Source: Citrifermentans bremense R1
GTDB taxonomy: Bacteria; Desulfobacterota; Desulfuromonadia; Geobacterales; Geobacteraceae
Direction: 5' to 3'
NCBI RefSeq assembly: GCF_000426865.1
Contig: NZ_AUGE01000005.1
Span: 62,001 to 126,000 of the forward strand
DNA length: 64,000 nt
This document shows positions 1-9,621 of this stretch, one piece after another; position 1 is the stretch's first letter, and every line of letters begins with the position of its first letter. Under the pieces are notes generated by a model. That model was not told the DNA's origin. It saw nothing but the letters and a program-made list of their open reading frames with translations, and did no database searches. Position numbers and translations under genes: made by a program.

Positions 1-45
1 AGGAATTGCGGCGTCTCCGTCAGCTAGATCTGTCTTTGTTGCCAT
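1..45 (-). CDS. 5' end of an unidentified gene running off the window
   Basis: Reading the minus strand, an ATG at 45-43 opens a frame of 15 codons (MATKTDLADGDAAIP) that leaves the window at base 1 without a stop. A GAGGAG Shine-Dalgarno sequence sits four bases upstream (50-55). Only the N-terminus is visible, so no function can be given. It lies just downstream of, and on the same strand as, the decayed cytochrome gene, separated from it by a palindromic repeat. Confidence 0.45.
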   Translation of the reverse strand, partial: MATKTDLADGDAAIP

Positions 46-130
46 GCCACTCCTCGTATTCCAAGTCGCTCGGCCAGAATTCCTCAGCAGGTTAAGACAA
101 GTAAAGCCGAAAGTCAAAGAAATCAAGGAG

Positions 131-202
131 GCCGCAAAGGGGGACAGCCGCAAAGGGGGACAGGCTACTTTTTGTTTTGGAAAAGTAGCCTGTCCCCTTT
201 TT
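131..202. repeat. Palindromic REP-like repeat with a 16-bp tandem duplication
   Basis: Two arms, about 152-173 and 181-202, are near-perfect inverted repeats (core GGGGACAGGCTACTTTT) around a short loop. Just before them a 16-base unit beginning GCCGCAAAGG is present twice in tandem (131-146 and 147-162). The same palindrome recurs at 29690-29740. The right arm lies just past the point where homology of the cytochrome pseudogene breaks off, so the element probably marks a deletion or insertion junction. It could also act as a transcription terminator. Confidence 0.8.
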
Positions 203-246
203 ATCCTTTTTTATCGCCAAGACCGTACTAGAAACGCGCCCCCGGC

Positions 247-3200
247 TCAGACATGCGGGTGGCAGGAGAGGCAGCCCGAGGTCGGGTGATCGGTTTCGGG
301 AATTCCGGCGCGGTAGTGGACGGTCTGAGTGTGGCAGACCTGGCAAAGGCCCTGGTTGGTCGAAGTGTTCACCAAACCGTTCTCTATGTCGTTGAAGACG
401 ATCTCCTTGCCGTTGATGACGGCTCTGATCATCTTGAGGTTAGCGGAGCCGTGCGGGTCGTGGCACTGTGCGCAGGCCATGGCGGGGCTCCCCCCCTTGG
501 TCAGGAAGTGGGTGCTCATGTTTTGGAAGGCTCCGGTGACCACCACCGAGGCGTTGTCGTGGCAGTACCTGCATTCGGCGTTTAGGCTCCCCTTCAATTA
601 CGGCTGCAGCCTGCTGCCGCCGTTTATGTGCCGCGCGTTGCGCTCGTGGCAGGCGGTGCACCCCCTCCCTATCGCGGAGGTCCCGTGTCCGGCCGTTGCA
701 GCAAGGCTCTTGTCCGGCGCGGTGGCCCCGTTTATCACCGACAGGGCGCCGGTGTGGCAGCTCTCGCAGGTTACCGCTCCGGTGGTCCAGTTCACCTGCG
801 CTGCATGGCAGGGGGTGCAGGTGCCGGTGCCGTTGCGCTGGTAGCCGAGCGTGCCGTTGAGGTCGATGCTCTGGTTGACGTGGTTGGCGCTGCTTAGGTT
901 GTGGCAGGCCTGGCAGCCGGTCGAGTTTTGCGTGGTCAGCATCGGCCCGTAGGCGGCAGCCGAGGTGCTGAAGTGGGCGAAATGGGCGCCGCTTGCGATG
1001 AGAGCGCCGCCGAGACCTGGGGCCGTGGCATGGCAGGAGCCGCACGCGCCGGTGGCCTTCATGGTCCAGTTGGGCGAGGAGTAGACCCCTCTGCCGTTTG
1101 AGTGGCAGTAGCTCGTGGTGCAGGTGTCGGAGACGTCGATCTCGGTACCGAGGGCTGCGCCGGCGAAGGACATTTCCTTGATCCCGTTCACGTGCTTCGA
1201 GGCGTCCTTGATGCTGCTGTTGGTAGCGGCCGTTGCGGCGTGGCACACAGCGCAGCTGTAGCCACGCGAGAGGTGGCCCGTGTGGGCGTTGGTACCGGGG
1301 GCCGCGTCGTGGCAGGCGGAGCACTCCCCTGGGGTCCCGACGATGCTGTTCTTGCCGAAGGCCCAGGACGCGGTCTTGTAAACCGGCAGCGCACTGGAAG
1401 GTACCCCGTTACTGTGGCAGTAGTTGGTGAGGCAGCTCCCCGAGCCGGTCGGATCGTAGCTCGGAGTGGCGCCGTAGTAGGTCGCCGTGCCGGAAGGCGT
1501 CCTGAACACCTGTTGGAAATCCCCACTGGCGTGCTAGTTGCCGGAGTGGCAGGCAGCGCAGGTTAAGCCCCTGCTTGTGTGTGCCAGGTGCGGGGTGAGC
1601 GACTCGTCCTTGAAGACGCCGCTGGTAGCGTAGTTGGAGCTGCCGCTGCTGGCGTAGCCGCTCGGGCCGGCAGCGTTTATCTGCGGCGGATTGCCGTGGC
1701 AGGAGTTGCACCCTGCTGCGAATGAGCCGTCGACGCTGTCATGAACGTGGCAGCTGCGGCAGACGTTGGGGTCGAGGCTTGCGTGTTCGGGGGGGTAATT
1801 CCCGCCCGGAGCCGGGATGGCGTGGCAGGCCACGCAGACGCCGTCGGGGCCGGCCCAGTTGCTTCCTGCGTCCTTGTACTGGTTGACGACCTTCGTGTTG
1901 GTGGTCAGCGGTTTCATGTAGCGGCGCACCAGCCAGACGTTAGGCGCGGTGCCGTCCAGGGGGTCTACGTGGGCGGCGTGGCAGTCGGCGCACTGGATGT
2001 TTTGTCCCTTGCCGTTATGCGCCCGTTTGCCGGCGTGGCAGTTGGTACAGATGTTCACCTCATTGGCGCTCCCCCCCCTCACGTCGGTGCGCAAAAGCCG
2101 TCCTCTAGAGGAGGAAAGGAGCCCGAAGGTGGAGGAGGAAGCGTTGTCGAAGGTGCGCGCGTTGGAGTCGGCGTAGTGAGGGGCGTGGCAGGTGGTGCAG
2201 ACCATCTTCCCACTCGGGAACAGCATGGCGGAAGTCGGGTTCGCCGAATTGGCGTTGACCGGGTCCTTGAAGAATTTTGACGGTGCCAGCTTCACCTTCG
2301 AGGTGGCGCTCGTGTAGTTGAAGTTGACCGGATGGGTGCCGCTTTGGACATCGCGCTGGTTGCGCTGGCGGTGGCAGTCGAGACAAAGGGTGTCGCCTGG
2401 GCGTCTCAGCAACAGATCTCCGGTGAACGAGTGGTGATTGTGGCAGCTGGTGCAACCGATTACTCCCGCCTTCGTGGGCCGAAGCGCGAGTATCGCTGGA
2501 TCTGTCGAGATTTGCGCAGCTGCGGCCGGCATATTGACCGGTCCGGCCCAGTTGTGGGAGGTCTGCAACTGCTCGGACGGAAAGAGCCCCGTGTCGGTTG
2601 ACCCGAACGGGTTCGCTATGTCACTGGCCGAGAACCCGCGCGCCATCGTCTGCGGGTTGTGGCACTTCAGGCAAAGGTTGTTGACACCGTCGGCGTCGAC
2701 TAGTGTGGCTACGTAGACGCCGTCGATGAGCGCTATGGTATGACACCCCATGGTCCCAGAGCAGGACATATTGGATATGTGCGGCGACTCGATGGCAAAG
2801 GCAGTCGAGATGCGGCAGACCCGGGTTCCCCCCTCCGTCGATGCCGAACAGGTGCAGGCGCCCGTTCCCGTTCGCGACTATGAGGCGCTTGTTGAGCGGA
2901 TCGAAGCCGAGCGCCATAGGATCCATGAAGGTGCCGCTCACCAGCCCGCTGAACCCGATGAACTTCAGGAAGGTGCCGATTCCAGCCGGGTCGAGCACCT
3001 GCACCTTGCTCATATGGAGGTCCGTCACGTACATCCGGTTCAACTGGCCGGCTTGGTCGTATTCGAAAGCCGCGCCTACTGGATATTGGAATTGGAGCGG
3101 GCCGGTGCCGTAAGTCCCGATGGACTTGACGAAAGCGTTGTTGCTGCCGGCGTCGAAAAACTGCAGACGGTGGTTGCCTGCATCGGCCACCACCACCTGG

Positions 3201-3764
3201 TCGGCAGCCTTCTCGTAGGAGACCCCGACCGGGAAGTCGAACTGCCCGGAGGCGTTACCGATCCCCCCGATGGTCTTCACCAGAGTTCCGGCCGAGGTGA
3301 AAATGGTTACGTTGTGCGCTTCGTTGTCGGCGACCCAGATATAGCCCCGGGCATCGACCGCAATGCCGATGGCGTATTTGAACTGCCCCAGCCCCGAGCC
3401 GAGGAGCAGCTTCTGGGCACCCTGCTGATCGAGCAGTGCTACCGAGGTCCCCATGCTCACCACCAAGTTGCCGCGGTTATCCAGGGCCACCGCGCGCGCG
3501 GGGGATGCTGTCCGGAACAACTGGAGCAACTTCCCCGAGAGATCGAACTTGTTGACGCCACCCTTGCGGGGGTCCGCCACGTAGTAGAAGCCACGCGGGT
3601 CCATCGCAATGGAGACCGGGGTGCCCAGGTTTTCGTACATGGGCGGTGTCAGCACAGTCGTCACCGGCGCCGTCCCGGCCATCGCGGTTGTCGTGGGAAA
3701 ACGAAGCGAGCATGGCCAGCAGCATTGCGGCCCACCCTACCTTTTTCTGCAAAGAAACCAGCAT
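247..3764 (-). pseudogene. Decayed NHL-repeat / multihaem c-type cytochrome
   Basis: A single ancestral gene is spread over three frames. ATG at 3764, behind GGAGGA, starts a signal peptide (MLVSLQKK...LAMLASF). Removing one T from the TTTT at 3698-3701 joins it to an NHL beta-propeller region (to about 2840). Removing one G from the six-G run at 2828-2833 joins that to a haem-rich region. The haem region then stays in one frame through TAG (1534-1536), TAA (598-600) and TGA (247-249). It carries about 21 CXXCH and two CX4CH motifs, plus one CX5CH. After the last stop the residues AGGAF still match the intact paralogue at 4759-8652, then similarity ends at the palindromic repeat. NHL-cytochrome fusions are known in Geobacter and are usually exported redox proteins. 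Five lesions make this non-functional unless some are sequence errors; the two frameshifts are in homopolymers, the stops are not. Confidence 0.85.
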
Positions 3765-3788
3765 GATAACTCCTCCTTGGTACAAGGT

Positions 3789-3825
3789 AAAAACTGCGCG
3801 TCAGCCATGGATGGATCAGGCGCAG
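3789..3825 (-). promoter_or_regulatory. Terminator-like hairpin in the leader of the cytochrome pseudogene
   Basis: On the minus strand CTGCGC (3825-3820) can pair with GCGCAG (3799-3794), followed at once by five T (3793-3789) and, about 12 bases on, by the GGAGGA ribosome-binding site of the pseudogene. A stem plus T-run in a 5' leader resembles an attenuator. No known aptamer was recognised upstream of it. Confidence 0.4.
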
Positions 3826-4272
3826 GCGCGCCTCCGGGAAACCGAGACGCAGCGTAGCCGCCGGTCAAAATTAAGCGGTTGCTAATGCTCACGCCGTTCC
3901 TGAAATAGTTTTTTTATATGAATTATTTATTATTTTTTCCAATTGGAACCAATCAGTTACGGTTCTAATGTTCCGTCTATTGGAGTTTTCTAATATTGAG
4001 GAAAAGAGGGTTTCCTGCGAGGTATGAATTTCTTCCTTCTTCAGCGAGAGCAGCAGAGGCTTTCAAATTAAAAGGAAGAATGAATACAGATGCGGAAGGG
4101 AGGAAACTCGGGGTAAGGAGTGTGGCATTGGGGGGTGCGACGCTGGCGCAAAAGAAAGTTAAACCGTGGTACAGGCCGCGCGATTACAGGTGAGGCGAGG
4201 CGGCAACTGATTTGACACGGGGAGGGCAGCCTCAGGTTTTACTTTCGGGATGTTTTAGAGGGGTTGAAACGA
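3826..4272. other. Intergenic stretch without a recognised gene
   Basis: The interval between the cytochrome pseudogene leader and the terminators of the next gene is AT-rich at 3890-4000, where a promoter for the pseudogene would be expected. The few open frames here lack a ribosome-binding site and resemble nothing known, so none is called. Confidence 0.5.
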
Positions 4273-4341
4273 GAAAACCCCGACCCACTGAGCGAAGGCT
4301 TCGGCAGATCGGGGCAAAAAATGAAGAATCCCGTAGATTCT
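4273..4341 (-). terminator. Tandem intrinsic terminators
   Basis: On the minus strand, downstream of the small exported protein, a stem AGAATC/GGATTCT (about 4325-4341) is followed by a T-rich run. A second stem CCCCGA/TCGGGG (4278-4314) is followed by TTTTCT. They would end the cytochrome transcript coming from 8652. Confidence 0.65.
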
Positions 4342-4392
4342 CTGGCAGTTATTCTAACAGGTGGTCTTCTTATAATGTCAAACTTGCCCTCC

Positions 4393-4674
4393 CTACTGCG
4401 GCGGCTGCTCGGCGGGGGGAGTATGCGGTACCCAGTTGCCGCCGTCGAAGATGTACTCGATGTTGCTGGTGCTGCCCACCCAGATCATGCCCACTACCGC
4501 CTTGGGCGGAGCGGTGTCGCTCACCACCTTGCCGGTTGGCGGCAGCGACGGGAGGTCGCTTTCCGTGGCCAGCGTCGTCCCCCCGGGTACCGGTTCCGCA
4601 GCGCACACCGTGGCCCACAACAACAGAGTTCCCATAAAGCCGGACGCAATCAAGATCGTCACAAACCGTTTCAT
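4393..4674 (-). CDS. Small exported protein of unknown function
   Basis: 93 residues. The ATG at 4674 is preceded by GAGGAGG; an upstream in-frame ATG lacks such a site. Residues 1-25 form a Sec signal peptide ending in AAE. The mature part is short, rich in Pro and Thr, with a YIFDGGNW segment near residue 77 and a Pro-rich tail. No family was recognised. It starts 84 bases after the stop of the large cytochrome and runs the same way, so the two probably share a transcript and a compartment, which suggests a periplasmic accessory role (inference). Confidence 0.7.
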   Translation of the reverse strand: MKRFVTILIASGFMGTLLLWATVCAAEPVPGGTTLATESDLPSLPPTGKVVSDTAPPKAVVGMIWVGSTSNIEYIFDGGNWVPHTPPAEQPPQ

Positions 4675-4758
4675 TCGGATATCCTCCTCAAATAGTTCCC
4701 GCTCGTAATCTCCCTGCACGGCTCGGACCGAGATCAGAGGTCCGAGCCTCCCCTAGTC

Positions 4759-7700
4759 CTAGTGGCACCCGAAGCAGGTCGACTTGAAGGCACCCTGCAC
4801 GTTGAGCGTGCCGTTTCGGTGCTGCGTCGGGTTGGTGATCGTCGTCCCCTGCCCGTTCACGCTGCTCACGTCGGGGTGGCACAACTGGCACTGGTTCAGG
4901 CTCGAGGTCGGACCCTGGTTGCCGTGGTTCCGGCTGTGCCATACCCTGGCGTCCGCAGGCGGATTGCCGTGGCAGGCCGCACACTGCTGACCGGTCGCAT
5001 TCCAGGCCGAGGTCCGCTGCGCACCACCGTAGTTCACCGTGATCAAATCGTAGTCATCGCTTCCCTGGTTGTAGGAGTAGTAGCTGAAGCTGCCCGCCTT
5101 CACAGCGTGGCAGGATACGTTCGAGCAGCTCTTCCCGGAATCGTACAGCGGCACAGAGCCCCCAGTGAAGCTGTACTGGGTATCGACGGCAACAGTCACG
5201 TTCGACTGGTGGTCCTTGATGGGGAGCACCATGAGGTGGCTGGCCGCCCCGCCGCTGTGGCACGGCGTGCAGTTGTTCCACCCCTCCGAAGCCTTGGCCG
5301 TCTTCGCCACGTGCGTCAGGTGCGCTCCGCCGCCGCCCGAGTAGGACTCGAAGCGTGCCCCGGACCAGTTGTTCATAGTGCCGAAGCTAAGACCGGCGCG
5401 CTTGGGCAGTGGCGGATAGCCGTGGCAGGCGTCACAGGTGCCAAAGGGCTTGAAGGCACCTCCGGCAGCGTTATGCCGATGGCAGTTCAGGCAGCCGGTG
5501 GTCGGGTGGCCGGTCTCAGGAACCCCATTGCGGAAGTGCGCGGTCACGGTGTGGCAAACCTGGCAAAGCCCGAGGTTGGTCCCCAGGTCGACCAGCCCCG
5601 TGGTGCTGTTGGTAAAGGTGATGGCGACGCCATTGATCATGGATCTGATCATGGAACGGTTGGCGCTGCCGTGGGTGTCGTGGCAGGCGACGCACCCCAT
5701 GGTCTGGCCGCTCCCTTTGGCGGTGAAGTGGCTACTCATGTTGAGGAATGCCGGGCGAACCAGAGCCGCGTCGTTGTGGCAGGAGGCACACAGGGCATTT
5801 CCGGAAACGGACAGGCGGATGTAGGAACCGAACGACCCGGAGATGTGCCGGCTGTTTTGATCGTGGCAGTCGGTACACCTGCTGCTTGCGGCGTAGCGGC
5901 CATGACCGGTGTTGTCGAAGTTCGCCTGGTACGGCGCGGCTACCCCGTTCGGCAGTACCGACGGCTGCGCCGCGTGGCAGGAGGTGCAGGACAACCGGCC
6001 GCCGCTCCAGGAGGGGACGCCGCCCGGATGGCAGCCGACGCAGGCGGAACCCGCGCCGTTGATGAGATCCACCGAGCCGTTTAAGTGGGTGGCAGGATCG
6101 AAGCCGTGGCAGTTCTGGCAGACAGTCACCCCGTTACCGAGGTAGTTCCCCGGGCCATAGGCGAGGGTTACGTGGGCGCTGTGCCCACCGGTGGCCATCG
6201 GCTGCGCGCTGGCCGCGCTGCCGCCGTGGCAGGTGGTGCAGCTGTCTTTCACCTGGTAACTGGCGAAGCTGTCCGCCATGGCCTGGCTGACGGCACCCGA
6301 GGCGACGAGATTGGGGATCGCCAGGGTTGCTACCGAGTTGTCCAGCTGGGCGTTGTCGAGGTAATCGAGGGAGTCGAGCAGCAGTTGCTGCGTATACCTC
6401 GGGTTGTGGGCGTAGGCCCCTGGCTCGCTGGCCAGTAGCACGTAGTTGAAGGCGGCCCCCATGGTGTTGGCCCCGTTCTCTGCGGAGCCCCAGTTGGTGG
6501 TGCTGAAACCGGCAGTCGGGGAGGTCGTACCGAAGCCTTTGGCGGCAAGCTGCGCCTTGAGGATCTCCAGCCCGTTCAGGAGGGCGGCGCGCTCAGCGGC
6601 AAGCCCCGCCTCGCTAAGGGAGCTACCGTGGCAGCCGGCACAGACCGGCAGCGCCCCGGTGACGAAGGTGTGGCCGTTGCTGGCGTTCTTGTGGCAGGCG
6701 ACACAGGGGCCGCTCGCGTCGCTTAGGCCGAGCCTGGTGTGGGTAGACTCGCCGCTGTAGCTGCGCCCCGGGAAGTGGTACCCACCCTTGGCGTAGCTGG
6801 TGCCGCCCACCGCCATGAAGTGCGGATCGATGAACTTGAGGTTGCCGAAATCGGCGAAGTTATCGCGCCGGACCGCGATGCTCTGCCCGTTGTTGGTGCC
6901 GCTGTGGCAGCCAAGGCAGATGTTCGACTTGCCGAGGTTCGGGTTCTGGTAACCGGGGTCCTCGGCATAGGGGCGCACCGGAGTGACCGAGCGCAGGATC
7001 CCGTTGCTGATGTCGCTGTGGCAGCCGACACAGTTCAGCACCTCCTTGGTCTTGTCGGCCGCGCTTCCCCAGGCTGCGGTAACCTTGGCGCTGGACCAGG
7101 CCACAAAGCCGGTTGTGGTGTGGCACTGCACGCAGCCCGCCTTGGTCTTGAAGTCCTCCCCTTTCCAGGGAGCATCAGCGACTGCGGCGTGTGCCGAGCG
7201 CGCCCACTGCTGACGCACCGCGAGGTTTGAGCTGCTGTCGGCATGGCAGTTGGAGCAGTTGGAGCGCGAGGTCACGTAGGAGGCCGGGTAGCCGGCGGCG
7301 GTCATGGTGTTGAAGTGCACGGGGGTCGCCCCTGCGGCACTTCCTGCGGTACTGTGCGGGTTATGGCAGGCGATGCAGGGATTGGCGCCGATGGCAAACG
7401 GGTGGTTGGCGACGTTGCCATTGGAGTCGCGGTGGCAGCCGTTGCAGACGCTGTCGGCGACGTCAGGCCGGTGGCCGCCCCCCGTGTGGCAGGTCGAGCA
7501 GGTCAGGCCGCTGGCATTGTGGGGCGAGCCGGAAAATGCCGTGACGATCGAGGTCGGGTGGCAGGTGGCGCAAAAATTGGATCCGACGGTCCCGGCACTT
7601 GCGTAGGCGATCGTGAACGTGGAACTGTTCACCGTGTTGGTGTTGACCGGCGTCGGCATCGCCGAATTGGTGTGACAGGTTATGCAGTGTATCCCGGCCG

Positions 7701-8652
7701 TCTTGTGCGATCCGGTCGACCACAAAGAGAACGCCGTGGAAGGGTACAACCCCTGCGAGCTGTGGCAGCCGTTGCAACTGGTGCGCATGTAGCCGGTTAC
7801 CGAGTTGGTGACGGTGATCTGTACCGTGTCGGAGGCAAGCGTCTTGGTCCCCGCCATCTCCGCCAGTTGCAGAACGTAGGTACCCGGAACGACGGGGATG
7901 AAGGAGGGGGTCAGGGTGTTCCAGGCGCTTGTGTCGACGGTGGCGGGACCGCTTACAAAGCTCCAGGCGAGGGTGCCGCTTCCGGTGAGGGTACCGGTCA
8001 GGTTGACCACCTGGTTGGTCTGCGCTACCTGGTCCACGCCGGCATTGACGGTGGCCTGCATGAACGTTGCGGTCACCGTTCGCGGCGCGGTGACGTTGGC
8101 GACGGTGATCTTGACGGCACCACCGTAGGGGTAGCTGACAGGACTTCCGTAGATATCGGCCACGGTGCCGCCGGTCACCCCCATGAGGTAGCAGTTGGTA
8201 TAGGTTGGCGTTGCCGTCAGAACAGCCGAGTTGTTATAGGAGACCAGTACGGAGGTGGCAGAGATGCTGCCGGGCCCTATGGCGGAGGCAGTTACCTGGT
8301 ACTGCCTCGCGATGAAACCGGCCACCAGGGATTGCGTGGTGCCGTTTGCCTTGTTGAAGGTCGTCGCATACTGGCTGGTGTAGTTGCCGAGAGGCACCGC
8401 AGTGCCGCTCTTGGTCAGGGCGGAGATCTTGTATCCCACATTCGCCGAGACCGTCACCGGCACGTTGGCGCTGGTGGTGAAGTTGGTGTACACGACACTG
8501 CCGGCAGTGGTCTGGGTGGCATTGTTGCGTACCTTGAGCGTTCCACCCGTCGTACTCAGCTTCGTCTGCAACTGCCATGTGGTCGCGGCCCAAGCATACA
8601 GACCCCCCGCCGTCAGCAAGCAGACGAGAACAGATAGTACTCTCTTCAACAT
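4759..8652 (-). CDS. Giant multihaem c-type cytochrome, 27 haem motifs
   Basis: 1297 residues with an N-terminal signal peptide (about 1-23). Residues 24-290 carry no haem motif and look like beta-sandwich repeats, with a PKD/Ig-like stretch at about 205-285. From about residue 294 to the last residue there are 26 CXXCH motifs and one CX4CH (CSNVSCH), and the protein ends exactly on its last haem His. Cytochromes of this size in Geobacter are exported electron carriers, often at the cell surface or in extracellular filaments. Its C-terminal half is clearly paralogous to the pseudogene at 247-3764, for example in the CQVCHT and HPTTGCLNCH segments, so the pair arose by tandem duplication. The redox partner and final location cannot be read from the sequence. 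Confidence 0.95.
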   Translation of the reverse strand: MLKRVLSVLVCLLTAGGLYAWAATTWQLQTKLSTTGGTLKVRNNATQTTAGSVVYTNFTTSANVPVTVSANVGYKISALTKSGTAVPLGNYTSQYATTFNKANGTTQSLVAGFIARQYQVTASAIGPGSISATSVLVSYNNSAVLTATPTYTNCYLMGVTGGTVADIYGSPVSYPYGGAVKITVANVTAPRTVTATFMQATVNAGVDQVAQTNQVVNLTGTLTGSGTLAWSFVSGPATVDTSAWNTLTPSFIPVVPGTYVLQLAEMAGTKTLASDTVQITVTNSVTGYMRTSCNGCHSSQGLYPSTAFSLWSTGSHKTAGIHCITCHTNSAMPTPVNTNTVNSSTFTIAYASAGTVGSNFCATCHPTSIVTAFSGSPHNASGLTCSTCHTGGGHRPDVADSVCNGCHRDSNGNVANHPFAIGANPCIACHNPHSTAGSAAGATPVHFNTMTAAGYPASYVTSRSNCSNCHADSSSNLAVRQQWARSAHAAVADAPWKGEDFKTKAGCVQCHTTTGFVAWSSAKVTAAWGSAADKTKEVLNCVGCHSDISNGILRSVTPVRPYAEDPGYQNPNLGKSNICLGCHSGTNNGQSIAVRRDNFADFGNLKFIDPHFMAVGGTSYAKGGYHFPGRSYSGESTHTRLGLSDASGPCVACHKNASNGHTFVTGALPVCAGCHGSSLSEAGLAAERAALLNGLEILKAQLAAKGFGTTSPTAGFSTTNWGSAENGANTMGAAFNYVLLASEPGAYAHNPRYTQQLLLDSLDYLDNAQLDNSVATLAIPNLVASGAVSQAMADSFASYQVKDSCTTCHGGSAASAQPMATGGHSAHVTLAYGPGNYLGNGVTVCQNCHGFDPATHLNGSVDLINGAGSACVGCHPGGVPSWSGGRLSCTSCHAAQPSVLPNGVAAPYQANFDNTGHGRYAASSRCTDCHDQNSRHISGSFGSYIRLSVSGNALCASCHNDAALVRPAFLNMSSHFTAKGSGQTMGCVACHDTHGSANRSMIRSMINGVAITFTNSTTGLVDLGTNLGLCQVCHTVTAHFRNGVPETGHPTTGCLNCHRHNAAGGAFKPFGTCDACHGYPPLPKRAGLSFGTMNNWSGARFESYSGGGGAHLTHVAKTAKASEGWNNCTPCHSGGAASHLMVLPIKDHQSNVTVAVDTQYSFTGGSVPLYDSGKSCSNVSCHAVKAGSFSYYSYNQGSDDYDLITVNYGGAQRTSAWNATGQQCAACHGNPPADARVWHSRNHGNQGPTSSLNQCQLCHPDVSSVNGQGTTITNPTQHRNGTLNVQGAFKSTCFGCH

Positions 8653-8671
8653 AAAGCCCCCCTTGTCTTTA

Positions 8672-8703
8672 GTAAAAGACGGTCAGCGGCGACTTTCCGC
8701 TGA
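8672..8703 (-). promoter_or_regulatory. Leader hairpin upstream of the giant cytochrome
   Basis: On the minus strand TCAGCGG pairs with CCGCTGA (8703-8683) around a seven-base loop, followed by CCGTCTTTTAC about 20 bases before the start codon. It resembles the leader hairpin of the pseudogene in position, though not in sequence. It may act in attenuation or mRNA stability. Confidence 0.35.
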
Positions 8704-9301
8704 ACGCGGTGCCATCTTGAAACATTTCCCGAACCATCCGTACAACAACTCTTAACGCTGCGCTGCAGTTGTCAGGGGCATAGTCGGGCTCCTGTCACAA
8801 AGCAGCTGATAAGCTCAATCCAATGAGCACAGAGCGACATTAGCGACCACAGGTACCTGTTTCCCAGACGAGGACTCACTCAAATACAAAGACTTAGAGT
8901 TAATCTACCTCTCATTACAAGATTTGGTCCAAAATACTACAATGAATATAATTTTAAAAAAACTCTTCTAAAATAGCTGGATGAGGGAGTCGGCAGACTG
9001 AAGACAAGTGACACTGCCAGTGGGACCTGTCTTTTGGCGGGAGCAACCGCGAATTCACTAATGCGAAACATATTGCTGGCGATGCTGTGCCGGCGTAAGC
9101 TTCACAGGTTCAGTGCGATGCCCGATATTGCCCCACCCGATCATAGCTTCAACCTTGTTCATCTGCCGTAGATGAATAGATACACACTAACCTGTTTTAA
9201 AAAAACATGCCTACTACTGACAGCAGTACCCTTCTGAGAGTGTAGTTATAATTGTGACTGCCACTGATGGGATTTGAGATAGGGAAAATGGGGTGCAAGT
9301 G
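8704..9301. other. Long intergenic region upstream of the giant cytochrome
   Basis: About 600 bases of mixed composition with an AT-rich core near 8890-8975, probably carrying the cytochrome promoter. No open frame with a ribosome-binding site, no tRNA and no clear GEMM riboswitch core was found on either strand. Its right end runs into the integrase remnant, so part of it may be debris of a former integrated element. Confidence 0.4.
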
Positions 9302-9448
9302 CACTTGAGGGAAGGACTGGTGAACCTGATGGGACACGCCAGCAAGCAGATGATCTACGAGCTGTACGGGCGCTACGTGGAGGGGCTGGAACAGGACCGC
9401 TTGAAGATTCTCGCCTACTTCGGGCGGGACTTCAAAAAGGGCAGATAA
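9302..9448 (+). pseudogene. C-terminal remnant of a phage-type tyrosine integrase
   Basis: The frame ending in TAA at 9446-9448 reads NLMGHASKQMIYELYGRY and then VEGLEQDRLKILAYFG. This matches the C-terminal box of tyrosine recombinases (GH...Y with the nucleophilic Tyr). Everything upstream of the GH box, including the first catalytic Arg, is missing. It sits 84 bases from the 3' end of tRNA-Gly, a classical attachment site, so it is most likely the scar of an excised or decayed prophage or island. Confidence 0.75.
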
Positions 9449-9452
9449 GCGA

Positions 9453-9495
9453 AAGCCCCGGCTGCATGCGGAAGTTCATGCGAAAGCCGGGGCTT
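9453..9495. terminator. GC-rich hairpin between the integrase remnant and tRNA-Gly
   Basis: AAGCCCCGGCT (9453-9463) pairs with AGCCGGGGCTT (9485-9495), with an additional GCATG / CATGC pairing inside the loop. It lies directly after the integrase stop codon and can serve as a terminator on either strand. Confidence 0.65.
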
Positions 9496-9519
9496 AAAGA
9501 AAAGAATCCGTAAGGATTC
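9495..9519 (-). terminator. Intrinsic terminator of tRNA-Gly
   Basis: On the minus strand, just after the tRNA CCA end, GAATCC-TTAC-GGATTC (9519-9504) is followed by TTTTCTTTA. Stem, tetraloop and T-run are in the right order for factor-independent termination. Confidence 0.75.
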
Positions 9520-9531
9520 CTTGTAGATAGA

Positions 9532-9606
<75 letters not shown>

Positions 9607-9621
9607 TCAATGGAGATCCTG

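Noticed and set aside
440-1324. Minus-strand open frame in another frame of the cytochrome pseudogene
   Set aside because: Rich in Arg and Pro with no haem motifs; the haem-bearing frame beside it is the real one.
598-1536. Stop codons in the cytochrome as recoding sites (selenocysteine or pyrrolysine)
   Set aside because: The stops are TAG, TAA and TGA with no recoding element, and frameshifts are also present; decay or read errors explain them better.
3820-3890. GEMM-like words (GAAACCGAGACGCAG) near the pseudogene leader
   Set aside because: They read on the plus strand, away from the cytochrome, and the conserved GEMM core and partner helix are missing.
3996-4193. Plus-strand open frame of 65 codons
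   Set aside because: No ribosome-binding site and no resemblance to known proteins, in an otherwise non-coding stretch.
7243-8637. Long plus-strand open frame opposite the giant cytochrome
   Set aside because: It is the antisense of GC-rich cytochrome codons, with low-complexity Gly/Arg/Val content and no start signal.
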